From JABFXX01 sp036489755 (GTDB lineage: Bacteria > Myxococcota_A > Polyangia > Haliangiales > Haliangiaceae): 64,000 nucleotides of DNA. Under the pieces are notes generated by a model that saw only the letters and a program-made list of their open reading frames with translations, was not told the origin of the DNA and did not search any database. Position numbers and translations under genes: made by a program. The DNA lies in NCBI GenBank assembly GCA_036489755.1, contig DASXFD010000001.1, forward strand, positions 1 to 64,000. The letters run 5' to 3'. Positions 29,718 to 39,158 of the stretch are shown piece after piece. The number at the start of each line of letters is the position of its first letter. The first letter of the stretch is position 1.

Positions 29718-31745
29718 ATGCGCTTCTTGCTCGTCGCTGCCGTGATCGGTTCCGCGTGTAGCGTTCCCGCCAAGCAAGCTCCGAGCGACGGCTCGCTAGC
29801 GGCCGATTCCGGCTCGTCGAGCCCGATCGGCAGCAACGGTCCGTTAGACACGACGATCGACACGGAGCCGGCGCTGTTCAGCAACGTGTCGCTGGCGCAG
29901 TTCACGTTTCATTCGAACGATTCGACCGCGACGTTCGAATGCGTGGTCGACACGCAGGCAGCTCAACCGTGCAGCTCGCCGTTCGCACAAACGCTCGCCG
30001 ACGGCAGCCACACGTTCTCGGTGCGTGCCGAAGACGGCAACGGCAGCGTGGACGACACCCCGGCCGAATACGTGTGGACGATCGACACGGTCCCGCCGGA
30101 TACGATGCTCACGCTGGCGCCGCCGGCCGCCGACAACAGCGTGATGGTCGAGTTCGACTTCACGTCGAACGAGGACAACACCACGTTCGAGTGCTCGCTC
30201 GACAACGCCGGCTTCGTCGCGTGCACGAGCGGCTCGCTGTTCGGCCCGGTCGGCAACGGCCCGCACACGTTCGCGGTCCGCGCGCGCGATCGCGCCGGCA
30301 ACGTGGATCCGACGCCGGCGACCTACGCGTGGACGGTCGACACCAGCACGCCGGATACGCAGATCGATTCCGGCCCGACGGGCTCGACGCGGGCCACGAC
30401 CGCATCGTTCACGTTCACGTCGCCCGACGCCGGCGCGGGCGCGACGTTCCAGTGCTCGCTCGACGGCGCTGCGTTCGCGGCATGCACGTCGCCGTTCACC
30501 ACGGCGACGCTCGCCCAAGGTAGTCACACGTTCGAGGTCCGCGTCACCGATGCGGTCGGCAACGTCGACCCGACGCCCGCGACGCGGACCTGGATCGTCG
30601 ATCTCACGCCGCCCGACACCACGATCGTGAGCGGCCCGACCGGCACCGTGCCGATCGCGAGCGCCAGCTTCACGTTCACGTCGAGCGAATCGGGCAGCAC
30701 GTTCAGCTGCTCGCTCGACGCCGCACCTGCCGCGGCGTGCACCTCGCCGTTCAACGTCGAAAACCTCGCGCAAGGCGCGCACACGTTCAGCGTGGTCGCG
30801 ACCGACGCGGCAGGCAACGTCGACCCGACGCCCGCGACGCGGTCGTGGACGGTCGACACCATCGCGCCGACGATCTCGATCAGCTCCGGCCCGACGAACG
30901 GCTCGACATCCGGTCCGTACGTCACGTTCGCGTTCTCGGTCAGCGACGGCACCGTGACCTGCAGCGTCGACAACGGCGCGTTCGCCGCGTGCACGAGCCC
31001 GGTGTCGATGAATCTGCCGGCCGGCGCGCACTCGTTCGAGATCAAGGCACAGGATACGGCCGGCAACGTCGCGACCGCGACGCGCGCGTGGACGGTCGCG
31101 TGCGCGCCGCCGGCTGCCACCGGCGCGGCCGGTCAGCTGCACCTCGACGACGCCGGCCAGACGCTCGCGAACGCCGTCGCCGGCGGCGCAACCGCCGTGC
31201 TCGGCACCACGACCGCCGTTGAGCCCGACGATCCCGCCGAGATCGCGAGCGGCCGGTTCGGTGGCGCGCTCGCGTTCACCGCCGCGAATGGCGATGTCGT
31301 GACGTGGCCCGCGGCGCTGCCGGCGGCCAGCGCGCTCACGATCGAGATGTGGGTCTCGCCCAACGCGACGGCCGGCACCGGCACGCTGTTCGCCAGCGGC
31401 GACGGCCGCGTCGTGGTCAGCGTGACCGCCGACAGCCCGACGCTAGTGCACTTCACGTTCTCGTTGACGAACGGCACCGCCCAAGTCGTCTCGTCGGCGT
31501 CGGTGCCGTCCGGTCAGTGGCATCACGTGCTGGTGTCGTTCTCGGATCCGTCGATGCGCATGTGGGTCGACGGCGTGCGCACGGAGCTCGATACCGCTCA
31601 CGCCGGGACGCCGTTCGCGCTGACGTCGATCACGCTCGGCGGCGCGGGGGCGAGCGCGTACGGCGGCAACCTCGACGAAGTCTGGCTCGCCGAGACGGCG
31701 ATCACGGCCGATGCCGATGCGCTCGCGCGCTACTGTCCGCTGTGA
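29718..31745 (+). CDS. Lipoprotein with Ig-like repeats and C-terminal LamG-type domain
   Basis: 675 residues. Signal MRFLLVAAVIGSAC with Cys14 as the acylated residue, then a Ser/Asp linker. Five consecutive repeats of roughly 85-90 residues follow, each with a PDT.I.SGP start, a FTFTS..... TFxCSLD..... CTSPF core and a G.HTF.VRA.D..GNVDPTPA....W.VD end. These are the Ig-like repeats common in large surface proteins. The last ~190 residues form a LamG/concanavalin-like fold (LTIEMWVSPNA, GQWHHVLVSF, LDEVWLAETAI). Likely surface-exposed and carbohydrate- or protein-binding. It ends the kinase operon. Confidence 0.75.
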   Translation: MRFLLVAAVIGSACSVPAKQAPSDGSLAADSGSSSPIGSNGPLDTTIDTEPALFSNVSLAQFTFHSNDSTATFECVVDTQAAQPCSSPFAQTLADGSHTFSVRAEDGNGSVDDTPAEYVWTIDTVPPDTMLTLAPPAADNSVMVEFDFTSNEDNTTFECSLDNAGFVACTSGSLFGPVGNGPHTFAVRARDRAGNVDPTPATYAWTVDTSTPDTQIDSGPTGSTRATTASFTFTSPDAGAGATFQCSLDGAAFAACTSPFTTATLAQGSHTFEVRVTDAVGNVDPTPATRTWIVDLTPPDTTIVSGPTGTVPIASASFTFTSSESGSTFSCSLDAAPAAACTSPFNVENLAQGAHTFSVVATDAAGNVDPTPATRSWTVDTIAPTISISSGPTNGSTSGPYVTFAFSVSDGTVTCSVDNGAFAACTSPVSMNLPAGAHSFEIKAQDTAGNVATATRAWTVACAPPAATGAAGQLHLDDAGQTLANAVAGGATAVLGTTTAVEPDDPAEIASGRFGGALAFTAANGDVVTWPAALPAASALTIEMWVSPNATAGTGTLFASGDGRVVVSVTADSPTLVHFTFSLTNGTAQVVSSASVPSGQWHHVLVSFSDPSMRMWVDGVRTELDTAHAGTPFALTSITLGGAGASAYGGNLDEVWLAETAITADADALARYCPL

Positions 31746-32141
31746 TCACATCGGCTCGAGCGTCACGTCGGACGGCGTCAGCGTCGCGAGCGTGCAGCCG
31801 CACTCGGGAACCGGATCGATCGCGACGGCCGCGCTGATCGTCATCGGTGCGTAGCCGGGCGCCGTGATCGCGAGTGAATAGGTTCCCGCGATCACCGGAA
31901 GCTCGGCGGGCCAGATGCACAGCATGTCGCTCTGATTCGGCGCGCACGACATCGTGCCGGTCTGCGGTCCGCTAATCGCCACCGACGCAGCGGTGAGCGC
32001 GGCGGCGCCGCCGCCTTGCACCAACAGACGGACCCCGATGTACGTCGCGGGACATCCTCCATCGGGACAGCTCGTCATCTCGCCGCACGCGGTTTGCGCG
32101 ATCAGTGCAAAGGCGGTCGCAACCACGAATCGCTTCGTCAT
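31746..32141 (-). CDS. Small Cys-rich lipoprotein with carboxypeptidase-like beta fold
   Basis: 131 residues from ATG 32141. Signal RFVVATAFALIAQTAC gives a lipobox Cys, followed by several further cysteines (TSCPDGGCPATY, MSCAPN, CGCTL). The segment ELPVIAGTYSLAITAPGYAPM resembles the carboxypeptidase-regulatory/PEGA type beta-sandwich. No defined function. It lies 109 bp downstream of the LPG-synthase-type gene on the same strand and converges on the Ig-like lipoprotein gene with no gap. Confidence 0.55.
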   Translation of the reverse strand: MTKRFVVATAFALIAQTACGEMTSCPDGGCPATYIGVRLLVQGGGAAALTAASVAISGPQTGTMSCAPNQSDMLCIWPAELPVIAGTYSLAITAPGYAPMTISAAVAIDPVPECGCTLATLTPSDVTLEPM

Positions 32142-32250
32142 GCGCGGCGATTTAGCATCGGCCGTTCCGTCGTGGGCCGAAGTCCTATGCGTACTTCGGC
32201 GCCGCGACTTCGCGTGTTGTGCAGGAGATCGTGACGCCGATGTCGCGGCG

Positions 32251-33318
32251 TCAGTCCGACGCATCGAGCACGCGCGCCGACGGCAACGCGACCGCGGTGA
32301 CCGTCGCCGCAGCCGGCACTCGATGCGCACGCGCGCGCTGCACGGTCTCGCTCGCCGCGACCAGCACCAGCCCGATCGCCGCGTACAAGACGAGCGTCAC
32401 GCGCCGCGCGACGACGAGCGTCACGCCACGTGCCGGGTTCTCGCCGAGCGCGCGGAACAGCTCGTAGTTGCCGCCCTCGGAGATTCCGAGGCCCATCGGC
32501 ACCAGCGTCGACAGCATGTAGATGATGAAGCCGCCGACCGTGTACGCGGCGACAAACCCGACCGTGATCGGCTCGCCGACCGCGTGCAGGATCAGCAGCG
32601 ACAGCGTCATCGACGTGCTGCGCGACATCACGATCGCGACGATGCCGACCCAGCGATCGCGGGCGCGCGCGCCGGTCGACAGCCGCATCTTGTCGTCGAC
32701 GGCAAGCAGCGAGTCGTGCCACTTCGCGAACCGCTTCTCCGACAGCAAGTGCGTGCTGCGCAACACGCGCGCGATGCTCGACAGCACGCCGAAGCGGACG
32801 AGCAAATAGAGCCCGAGCGTCAGCACGAAGCACACGCCGCCCGCGATGAACATCAGCGCGCGCAGCGGCGACGGCATCGGGACGAGCAGCGCGACGAGCG
32901 GCGCGGCGATCGCGACCATCCCGAGCTCGACGCAAAAGCCGACGACGTTGTAGAGCAGGATCGTCGCGACCGCGCGCGACTGACTGACGTGCTCGGTGAG
33001 CACCGAGATCTTGACGGCTTCGCCGAGGTTACCGCTCGGCGTGACCGCGTTGACCGAGCGGCCGGCGAGCTGCGACAGCAGCGCCGAGCGAAGCTTGACG
33101 CCCGCCTGCTCGGGCGAGCAAAACGCGCGGATCGCGACGGCATCGAGCGACGTGATCGCGACCTCGAGCGCGACCACGGCGAACCACCACCAGCCGATGC
33201 GGCGGAAGTAGCGGACGATCGTCGCGACCCCGGTGGTCCGGATCGTGATCGCCAGCGCGACGAGCGCGATGACCAGACTGATCCTGGTCACCCAACGTGC
33301 CCATGCCGGCCGGCTCAT
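32251..33318 (-). CDS. Lysylphosphatidylglycerol-synthase-type transmembrane protein (UPF0104)
   Basis: 355-residue polytopic membrane protein with about eight hydrophobic segments. Motifs of the LPG_synthase_TM family are visible: LAGRSVNAVTPSGNLGEAVK, the VPMGLGISEGGNYELFRALG end loop and a preceding YTVGGFIIYML helix. The family covers the flippase half of MprF and stand-alone homologues whose substrates are mostly unknown. No aminoacyl-transferase domain is attached. ATG 33318 begins the homologous part; the frame is open further upstream but with non-homologous residues. Confidence 0.8.
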   Translation of the reverse strand: MSRPAWARWVTRISLVIALVALAITIRTTGVATIVRYFRRIGWWWFAVVALEVAITSLDAVAIRAFCSPEQAGVKLRSALLSQLAGRSVNAVTPSGNLGEAVKISVLTEHVSQSRAVATILLYNVVGFCVELGMVAIAAPLVALLVPMPSPLRALMFIAGGVCFVLTLGLYLLVRFGVLSSIARVLRSTHLLSEKRFAKWHDSLLAVDDKMRLSTGARARDRWVGIVAIVMSRSTSMTLSLLILHAVGEPITVGFVAAYTVGGFIIYMLSTLVPMGLGISEGGNYELFRALGENPARGVTLVVARRVTLVLYAAIGLVLVAASETVQRARAHRVPAAATVTAVALPSARVLDASD

Positions 33319-33359
33319 GTGTCCCTTAGCTATAGCGCGGTCGGGCCGCGCGTTGGAGC

Positions 33360-33857
33360 TTAATCCAGTGGTTGGTCCAGGCTGTCGGCCACGAAGCCCA
33401 TGACCTCTTCCAGCATCTGCCCGAAGTCGTCGTAGAACTGCTGGTCGAGCGCGTTGTCGCGCGCGTCGAACAACAGGACCGGGTACTCGCCCTTGGCGTC
33501 CTCGCGGCTGACGTCGAGGCAAAACCATTCCTGCGATTCGGCGCCGAGCCCGACGACGACGAGGTGCTCGGCGAGCTTGCGCTCCTCGCGTGCACGCAAG
33601 GTTCGGCCGACGACGTCGGGCTCTTCACCGACGCCGACGCCGACGAAATCGTGGACCACGCCGAGGTGCGTCGGCAGCGCGATGCCGCCGAACGTGCGCA
33701 GGAACGTGCGGTACGACGGCGGGAACGTACAACCGAGCGCTTCTTCCGCGGCCGAGATCGCGGCCTCGGGGACGGGCCCGTGGATCCTCACCGTGTGGTC
33801 TTGGGCATCCAGGCGATGACGGACGCGTTCGACGAGCTCGATAGTTCCGGACGTCAT
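33360..33857 (-). CDS. SMI1/KNR4 family protein
   Basis: 165 residues. The N-terminal part has the SMI1/KNR4 signature: helix, then AAEEALGCTFPPSYRTFLRTFGGI, then a VVHDFVGVG strand. The middle has WFCLDVSREDAKGEYPVLLFD, matching the conserved surface of the family. Bacterial members frequently act as immunity proteins against polymorphic toxins, but no toxin gene is nearby, so that role is unproven. The C-terminal acidic helix FYDDFGQMLEEVMGFV is typical. It stands alone between the TerB-like and membrane flippase genes. Confidence 0.8.
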   Translation of the reverse strand: MTSGTIELVERVRHRLDAQDHTVRIHGPVPEAAISAAEEALGCTFPPSYRTFLRTFGGIALPTHLGVVHDFVGVGVGEEPDVVGRTLRAREERKLAEHLVVVGLGAESQEWFCLDVSREDAKGEYPVLLFDARDNALDQQFYDDFGQMLEEVMGFVADSLDQPLD

Positions 33858-33919
33858 GACGTCGCTCGATTATGCACCTTCGCGAGCGCGTTGCAGCATC
33901 ACCACAACATCACCACGCA

Positions 33920-34795
33920 TCAGGGCGGCCGAGGCATCGCCGCAGGAAATGTCAAGGCATCGACAACCGCGAGCTCCATGTCCGTGTCGACGATCTGAAA
34001 TGCCGCTTGCATCACGCCGACGAATGGGATCACGCGCCAGCTCGCCACGGTCGCCGGAATCTCCGCGACGAGCGCGTACACGACCATCCAGTAGCGATCG
34101 ACCGGATCGGGCAGCGTCTGCGCGACGCGCGACAGCTCGGTGAACACCTCGGCATTCGGCTCGCGCGGCCGGCGGAACGCTCGATAGAGCTCGGTGTCGA
34201 GCTCGTCGCGCGACATCGCGAGATCGGGAATCGCCGCGAAGAACTCGCGCACGGCGAACCGCTGATCGTCGGTGGCCATGCCGCGGCCGAGCGCGCGCAG
34301 CGCGAACACTTCGGCGGCGAGCGAGATCATCGACTTGATGCGGAGGTAGCGATCGGCGACAAACGGCTCGAGCTCGCCGGCTTGCGCGGCTGCCACGATC
34401 GACTCTGCCTCGAGCGGCGACACGCGCAGCGCGAGCCGCAGCGCCTCGAGGTAGCTGAGCTCGCTGTCTTCGAGCACCTCGTCGGCGACCGCGATCTCCG
34501 CGGCCATGCCGTACGCCGCGATGCGATGGATGCGCGCCGGCAAACCTTTCGCGATCGCGTGCACGCGCGCGATCGCGCCACCCGCGAACCGGATCGCATC
34601 CTGCGACAGCTCGATCAGCGTGTGCGACGCGGCCGCACCGAGCCCGGCGAACAGGGGATGCTGCGCGATCGTGCGCTCCATGGCTGCATGCTCGCTCGGC
34701 GCCACCACGCCGTCCGCCGTCATCGCCCCCACCATCGCTTCGATCAGAAATCGCCGGGGGTCGTTCGGGCGCAATGAGCCGCCGAGCAAGGTCAC
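33920..34795 (-). CDS. TerB-like domain protein
   Basis: 291 residues from GTG 34795. All-helical. The first ~150 residues resemble the tellurite-resistance TerB fold (RRFLIEAMVGAMTADGVVAPSEHAAMERTIAQHPLF), with the acidic A.DG....E pattern seen in TerB metal-binding sites. The second half is a further helical region without a recognised family. The start overlaps the stop of the upstream integral membrane protein (GTGA), so the two are co-translated. TerB-type domains associate with membranes and stress responses; function here is unknown. Confidence 0.6.
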   Translation of the reverse strand: MTLLGGSLRPNDPRRFLIEAMVGAMTADGVVAPSEHAAMERTIAQHPLFAGLGAAASHTLIELSQDAIRFAGGAIARVHAIAKGLPARIHRIAAYGMAAEIAVADEVLEDSELSYLEALRLALRVSPLEAESIVAAAQAGELEPFVADRYLRIKSMISLAAEVFALRALGRGMATDDQRFAVREFFAAIPDLAMSRDELDTELYRAFRRPREPNAEVFTELSRVAQTLPDPVDRYWMVVYALVAEIPATVASWRVIPFVGVMQAAFQIVDTDMELAVVDALTFPAAMPRPP

Positions 34796-35703
34796 GTCAC
34801 GTAGCTTAGCGCGATGACGCCGCCGATCGAGATCGCGGCCGCCAGCGCCGCGGCCCGCAGCGGCAGCGCGGCCGACTCGCCCGGCCGCGACCGCCGGGCG
34901 CCTCCGAGCGCCGCGATCGCCGTGCACACGGCAAGTAGCCACGCGAACGGGAACGTGCGCTGCTCGTCCTCGAGCTTCGCGCGCTGTGCTGCAAGCGCGG
35001 CCTCGTCGATCGCCGAGCCCTGGTCGCGCGTCCACGTCGCGAGCTCGCGCGTGACGACCCGCTCGCGCTCGGGCTGCATGATCTGGGCGTACGCCGGATC
35101 GCGGCGCACGTGCAGCTCGCCGACCGCGAGCCCCACGTTCACGGCGGCGGCGATCGCGGCGGCGACGATCACGCCGAGCGTGCGGCGATCGGCCAGCGTG
35201 CCCGCGATCGCGCCGAACACGTTGCGCGCGCCGACGAACGCCGCGGTGCACGTGATCGCGCCCGCGGCGATCGCGACCGGATAGCGCGCGTCGCCGAGCA
35301 CGCGATAGAGCAGCTGGCCGTCGCCGAAGCCGGACCACGCGCCGGTCGCGAGGTACCAGCTGCCGTGCAACACCAGCGCCGCGCCGATGCCGCGCACGAT
35401 ACGGCGCCCGAACGAATCGCCGCGGGCGGCAAGCAGGATGGCCGTGCCGCACGCGAGCTCGACCGCGATGCCGCCCATCGCGATCGCGAGCCAGGCCGCG
35501 AGCGAGCCGTCGGCCAGATAATAGTGGATCCAGCCACCCGCGAACCAGAACAGCCGGACCCCGGTAATGTGGGCCCCGACCGCGAGCGCGGTCCCACCGT
35601 GCCCGACGAGCTCGTGGGCGACCAGCCCGATCCGGCTGGTCGCCAGCGCGAGGCAGGTCAGGAGCGCCGCGAGCCGGAAAACCTCGATTCGTGATCGCGG
35701 CAT
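34792..35703 (-). CDS. Integral membrane protein with M50-like N-terminal motif
   Basis: 303 residues with about eight membrane helices. Near the N-terminus the segment SRIGLVAHELVGHGGTALAVGAHI resembles the zinc site of intramembrane M50 peptidases. However, the His-Glu and second His are separated by three residues (HExxxH), not the canonical two, so activity is doubtful. ATG 35703 was chosen; ATG 35717 is 14 nt further upstream and closer to the divergent gene. The 3' end overlaps the TerB-like gene, suggesting a membrane complex. The gene is divergent from the PEGA protein gene with only 21 bp between. Confidence 0.55.
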   Translation of the reverse strand: MPRSRIEVFRLAALLTCLALATSRIGLVAHELVGHGGTALAVGAHITGVRLFWFAGGWIHYYLADGSLAAWLAIAMGGIAVELACGTAILLAARGDSFGRRIVRGIGAALVLHGSWYLATGAWSGFGDGQLLYRVLGDARYPVAIAAGAITCTAAFVGARNVFGAIAGTLADRRTLGVIVAAAIAAAVNVGLAVGELHVRRDPAYAQIMQPERERVVTRELATWTRDQGSAIDEAALAAQRAKLEDEQRTFPFAWLLAVCTAIAALGGARRSRPGESAALPLRAAALAAAISIGGVIALSYVT

Positions 35704-35724
35704 GGAACGCGTTATCATTATTGT

Positions 35725-37050
35725 ATGAGATCGGCGCTCGCGCTGGTGCTCGTGCTGTGCGCCGGTACGGCGGCGGCCGACACGCGCAAGGTCGAGGTCA
35801 CCACTGACCCGCCCGGTGCGACGATCTATCTCGGCGATCTCGATTCGGGGACCGCATGCGAGCCGACGCCGTGCAGCGTCAACGCGCCGGCCGGCAAGAA
35901 GACGCCGGTGATCGCGCGCAAGGACGGCTATGCCGTCGCGTTCGGCGTGATCGACCTGCGCAAGAGCTCGGTCAAGACCGTCTCGCTCGAGCTGACGCCG
36001 ACCGCGGGCACGCTGGTCTTCGACGACGGGGCGCTCGCCGGCGGCACGATCAGCGTCGACGACGTCGAGAAGGGCAAGGCGCCGGCGCACGTCCAAGTCG
36101 AAGCGGCCGGTCACCACGTCGTGGTCACCGTGAAGGGCCGCGTCATGTTCGATGACTTCGTGAAGGTCACGGCGGGCGAGGACTACACGATCAAGCCGAA
36201 CAAGTCCGAGCCCGCGCCGCTGCCGCCGAAGGACACGCCGACCACGACCGTCGCGACGACCGACCCCGACACCGACATCGTCGGCAACAACGACTCGAAC
36301 AACAAGGTCACGAAGAGCGCCGACACCGGCCAGCCGCGCCAGCCGTCGATCGTCGGCGGCGTGGTATCCGAGATCGGGTTCCGCCAGTTCTCGTACGACC
36401 ATCCGCAGAACCTGCCGCCGACCGAAGACGAAGGCGGCCAGATCCTGATCGGACCGACGCTGCAGGTGTGGCCGATGCGCCTGTTTGGCAGCGAGCACCT
36501 GCGCGGCCTCTCGCTCTACGGCAAGGTCGGCTTCGGCGTGAACCACGAGCCCGTCGTCCAGAGCAACATGCCGACGGGCGCCTCGACGTTCTGGGGCAAC
36601 ATCGAGGTCGATCTGCAGCAGCGCTGGAACCTCGGCGACACGGTCTCGATCGAGATCGGCGGCGGGTTCGTGCGCGACCAGCTGCAGTACTCGTACAACA
36701 TGATGTCTCAGATCGCCGACGTCCCGTACGCCGACTACAAGTCGCTCCGGCTCGGCGTGCGCACCGCGTTCCGCTTCGGGCCGATCGAGCCGTTCGTGCA
36801 GATCGAAGGCCGCATTCCGTTCTCCGAAGGCGTGCTCGCGACGCGCTTCGCGAGCGCCGACGTCACCGGCGCAGGCGCGAGCGGCGGGATCGCCGGCACG
36901 TTCGGTCCGGTCGTCGCGCGCCTCGAGGCGTCGATCGTCTACTACAGCTGGACGCTCACGAATGCCGCTACGGGCGCGGGCGCCGAGACCGCCGACGGCG
37001 CGACCGACATCATCGAGGGCATCTCGCTCGTGCTCGGCGTCGGTTACTGA
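35725..37050 (+). CDS. PEGA-domain outer-membrane beta-barrel protein
   Basis: 441 residues. Signal peptide MRSALALVLVLCAGTAAA, then a PEGA domain (about 25-90: VEVTTDPPGATIYLGD...TPCSVNAPAGKKTPVIARKDGYA). A second PEGA-like unit leads into a Pro/Thr/Asp linker. The C-terminal ~240 residues alternate polar and hydrophobic strands and end ISLVLGVGY with a terminal aromatic, as in outer-membrane beta-barrels. PEGA modules probably contact the cell wall. Function unknown. It has a 21-bp AT-rich divergent spacer to the membrane protein gene and converges on the M13 peptidase. Confidence 0.7.
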   Translation: MRSALALVLVLCAGTAAADTRKVEVTTDPPGATIYLGDLDSGTACEPTPCSVNAPAGKKTPVIARKDGYAVAFGVIDLRKSSVKTVSLELTPTAGTLVFDDGALAGGTISVDDVEKGKAPAHVQVEAAGHHVVVTVKGRVMFDDFVKVTAGEDYTIKPNKSEPAPLPPKDTPTTTVATTDPDTDIVGNNDSNNKVTKSADTGQPRQPSIVGGVVSEIGFRQFSYDHPQNLPPTEDEGGQILIGPTLQVWPMRLFGSEHLRGLSLYGKVGFGVNHEPVVQSNMPTGASTFWGNIEVDLQQRWNLGDTVSIEIGGGFVRDQLQYSYNMMSQIADVPYADYKSLRLGVRTAFRFGPIEPFVQIEGRIPFSEGVLATRFASADVTGAGASGGIAGTFGPVVARLEASIVYYSWTLTNAATGAGAETADGATDIIEGISLVLGVGY

Positions 37051-39144
37051 TCACCAGACGCCGCACGCCTTCTGTGGATGCATCGGCGTGCCGACCGGGC
37101 AGCCGAACGCCTGCGAGAACTCGGGCAGGTTGCGCAGCGCACCGTAGACGCGAAACCTCGGCGGCGCGTGCGGATCGACCGCGAGCCGGCGCTGGATCTC
37201 GGCGGGCCGATCCTTGTCGCACCACGACTGCGCGATGCCGATGAAGAACTGCTGATCCTCCGTGAAGCCATCGGCGACGTACTGCTTCGCGGCGTCTTTG
37301 CGCATCGACTTGTACGCACCGAACGCCATCTTCGCGCCGCCGAGATCGGCGATGTCCTCGCCGAGCGTGAGCCGGCCGTTGACGAAGTTGTTCGGCAACG
37401 CCTCGAACGTCGAGTATTGATCGGCAACGCACGTGGCCTTCGCGTCGAACTTCGGCTTGTCTTCGGGCGCCCACCAGTTGACGAGGTTGCCGTCGGCGTC
37501 GAACTGCGCGCCCTGATCGTCGAAGCCGTGCGTCAGCTCGTGGCCGATCACCAGGCCGATGCCGCCGAAGTTCGGCGCGACGCCACGATCGACGCCGAAG
37601 AACGGCACCTGCAGGATGCCGGCGGGCAGCGCGATGTTGTTCGCCGACGCGCTGTAATACGCGTTGACCGTGAACGCCATCATCCCCCACTCCGAACGAT
37701 CGTACGGCTTGCCCGACTTCGCGAGCTCGCGGTGCTGGTTGAACACGCTCGCGCGCAGCGCGTTGCCGGCGTAGTCGTCGCGCTTGACCGCGAAGTCGTA
37801 CGTCTTCCACTTGTCGGGATAACCGACGCGACGGACGATCTTCGCGAGCTTGGCGACCGCGGTCTGCCGCGTCTGCGGCGACATCCAGTCGAGGTTCGTC
37901 AGATCGTCGTGCATCGCCTGCACGATCGCGTCGACGAGCGACGTCGCGCTTTGCTTCGCGGCCGGCGGGAAATACTTGTCGGCGTACTGGTGGCCGAGCA
38001 GCTCGCCGAGCGCATCCGTCGTCGAATCGATGCAGCGCTTGAACCGCTCCGGCCGCTTCTCGACGCCGGTGAGAACTTTGAGCAGCTCGAAGTGCTCGTC
38101 GTCGAACGCCTTCGGCAGCGTCTCGGCGAGCCCGTCGAGCGCGTGATACGTGAAGTACGCCGCCCACTGCGCAGGCTTGAACTGCTTCTGCAGCTGATCG
38201 AGCGCGGCGAAGAACTTCGGCGTCCCGACGTTGAGCTTGCTGCTCGGCGTGATGCCGAGCGCCTTGAAGTACGCCGGCCAGTCGACGGACTTCGTCTGCT
38301 TCGCGAGGCTCTTCAGATCGGTCGGGTTGTACGAGGCCGGCACGTCGCGCGCCTCGACCGGCGTCTTCGTGACCTTCGCGAGCTCGGTCTCGATCGCGAC
38401 GACGTCGGCCGCCGCGCCCGTCGACTTGCCGAGCGCGAGCATCTTGCCGACGTGCGCCGTGTACGCGTCGAGCTTGTCCTTGTACTTCGCGTCGAGATAG
38501 TAGGCGCGCTCCGGCAGGCCGAGGCCGCCCGAATCGAGCTGCGTGATCACCTTCGTCGAGTCCTTGAAGTCCGGCGACGCGCCGACGCCCCACATCACGT
38601 CGATGCCGGCCTTGTGGAGCTCGGCGACCGCGGTCAGCCACGACTTCGCGTCCCTGACGCGGCCGACCTTGTCGAGCAGCGGCTTCACGCTCGCGAGGCC
38701 GGCCTTCTCGATGCCCGCTTCATCCATGCACGACGCGAAGTAGTCGCCGAGCTTCTTGGCGTTCGCGTCGGTCTGCGCACCTTTCGTGTCGGCGTCGAGC
38801 AGACCCTGCAGCTCGGCCTTGTTGCGCTCGTCGATCTCGGCGAAGCGGCCCCACCGCGCGCGATCCGCGGGGATCTCGTTCTTCGCGAGCCAGCCGCCGC
38901 ACGCAAACTGATAGAAGTCGACGCATGGATCGGCGGTGCGATCGAGCGACCCTGGCTCGAGCCCGACTTCCTGCAGCGACACGCTGACGGCCGGCGGACC
39001 GGCAAGCGCGGCGTCGGCGGACGGCGACGTCGCGAGCGGCGCGGCGTCGGTGGGCTGCGCGGTCGCCGGCGTGGGTGCGGCCGGAGGCGGCGCGGCGTTC
39101 CCAGAACATGCGGCGACCAGGAGCACGATCGAGAGGCGCTTCAT
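37051..39144 (-). CDS. M13-family (neprilysin-like) zinc metallopeptidase lipoprotein
   Basis: 697 residues. Signal MKRLSIVLLVAAC with Cys13 lipobox, then a Pro/Ala linker and an M13 domain starting at DPCVDFYQFACGGWL. The zinc motif HELTH is at residues 535-539 and the third ligand Glu lies in GEDIADLGG (Glu596). NAYYSASANNIALPAGILQ is the substrate-binding region. The protein ends in the family-typical CGVW. These enzymes cleave short peptides in the periplasm or at the surface. It is 14 bp downstream of the beta-propeller gene and probably co-transcribed with it. Confidence 0.93.
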   Translation of the reverse strand: MKRLSIVLLVAACSGNAAPPPAAPTPATAQPTDAAPLATSPSADAALAGPPAVSVSLQEVGLEPGSLDRTADPCVDFYQFACGGWLAKNEIPADRARWGRFAEIDERNKAELQGLLDADTKGAQTDANAKKLGDYFASCMDEAGIEKAGLASVKPLLDKVGRVRDAKSWLTAVAELHKAGIDVMWGVGASPDFKDSTKVITQLDSGGLGLPERAYYLDAKYKDKLDAYTAHVGKMLALGKSTGAAADVVAIETELAKVTKTPVEARDVPASYNPTDLKSLAKQTKSVDWPAYFKALGITPSSKLNVGTPKFFAALDQLQKQFKPAQWAAYFTYHALDGLAETLPKAFDDEHFELLKVLTGVEKRPERFKRCIDSTTDALGELLGHQYADKYFPPAAKQSATSLVDAIVQAMHDDLTNLDWMSPQTRQTAVAKLAKIVRRVGYPDKWKTYDFAVKRDDYAGNALRASVFNQHRELAKSGKPYDRSEWGMMAFTVNAYYSASANNIALPAGILQVPFFGVDRGVAPNFGGIGLVIGHELTHGFDDQGAQFDADGNLVNWWAPEDKPKFDAKATCVADQYSTFEALPNNFVNGRLTLGEDIADLGGAKMAFGAYKSMRKDAAKQYVADGFTEDQQFFIGIAQSWCDKDRPAEIQRRLAVDPHAPPRFRVYGALRNLPEFSQAFGCPVGTPMHPQKACGVW

Positions 39145-39158
39145 CGCGCGCGAACCTA

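Noticed and set aside
34792..35703. Annotation as an M50 metalloprotease
   Set aside because: The motif is HExxxH rather than HExxH and no second zinc-ligand motif was found.
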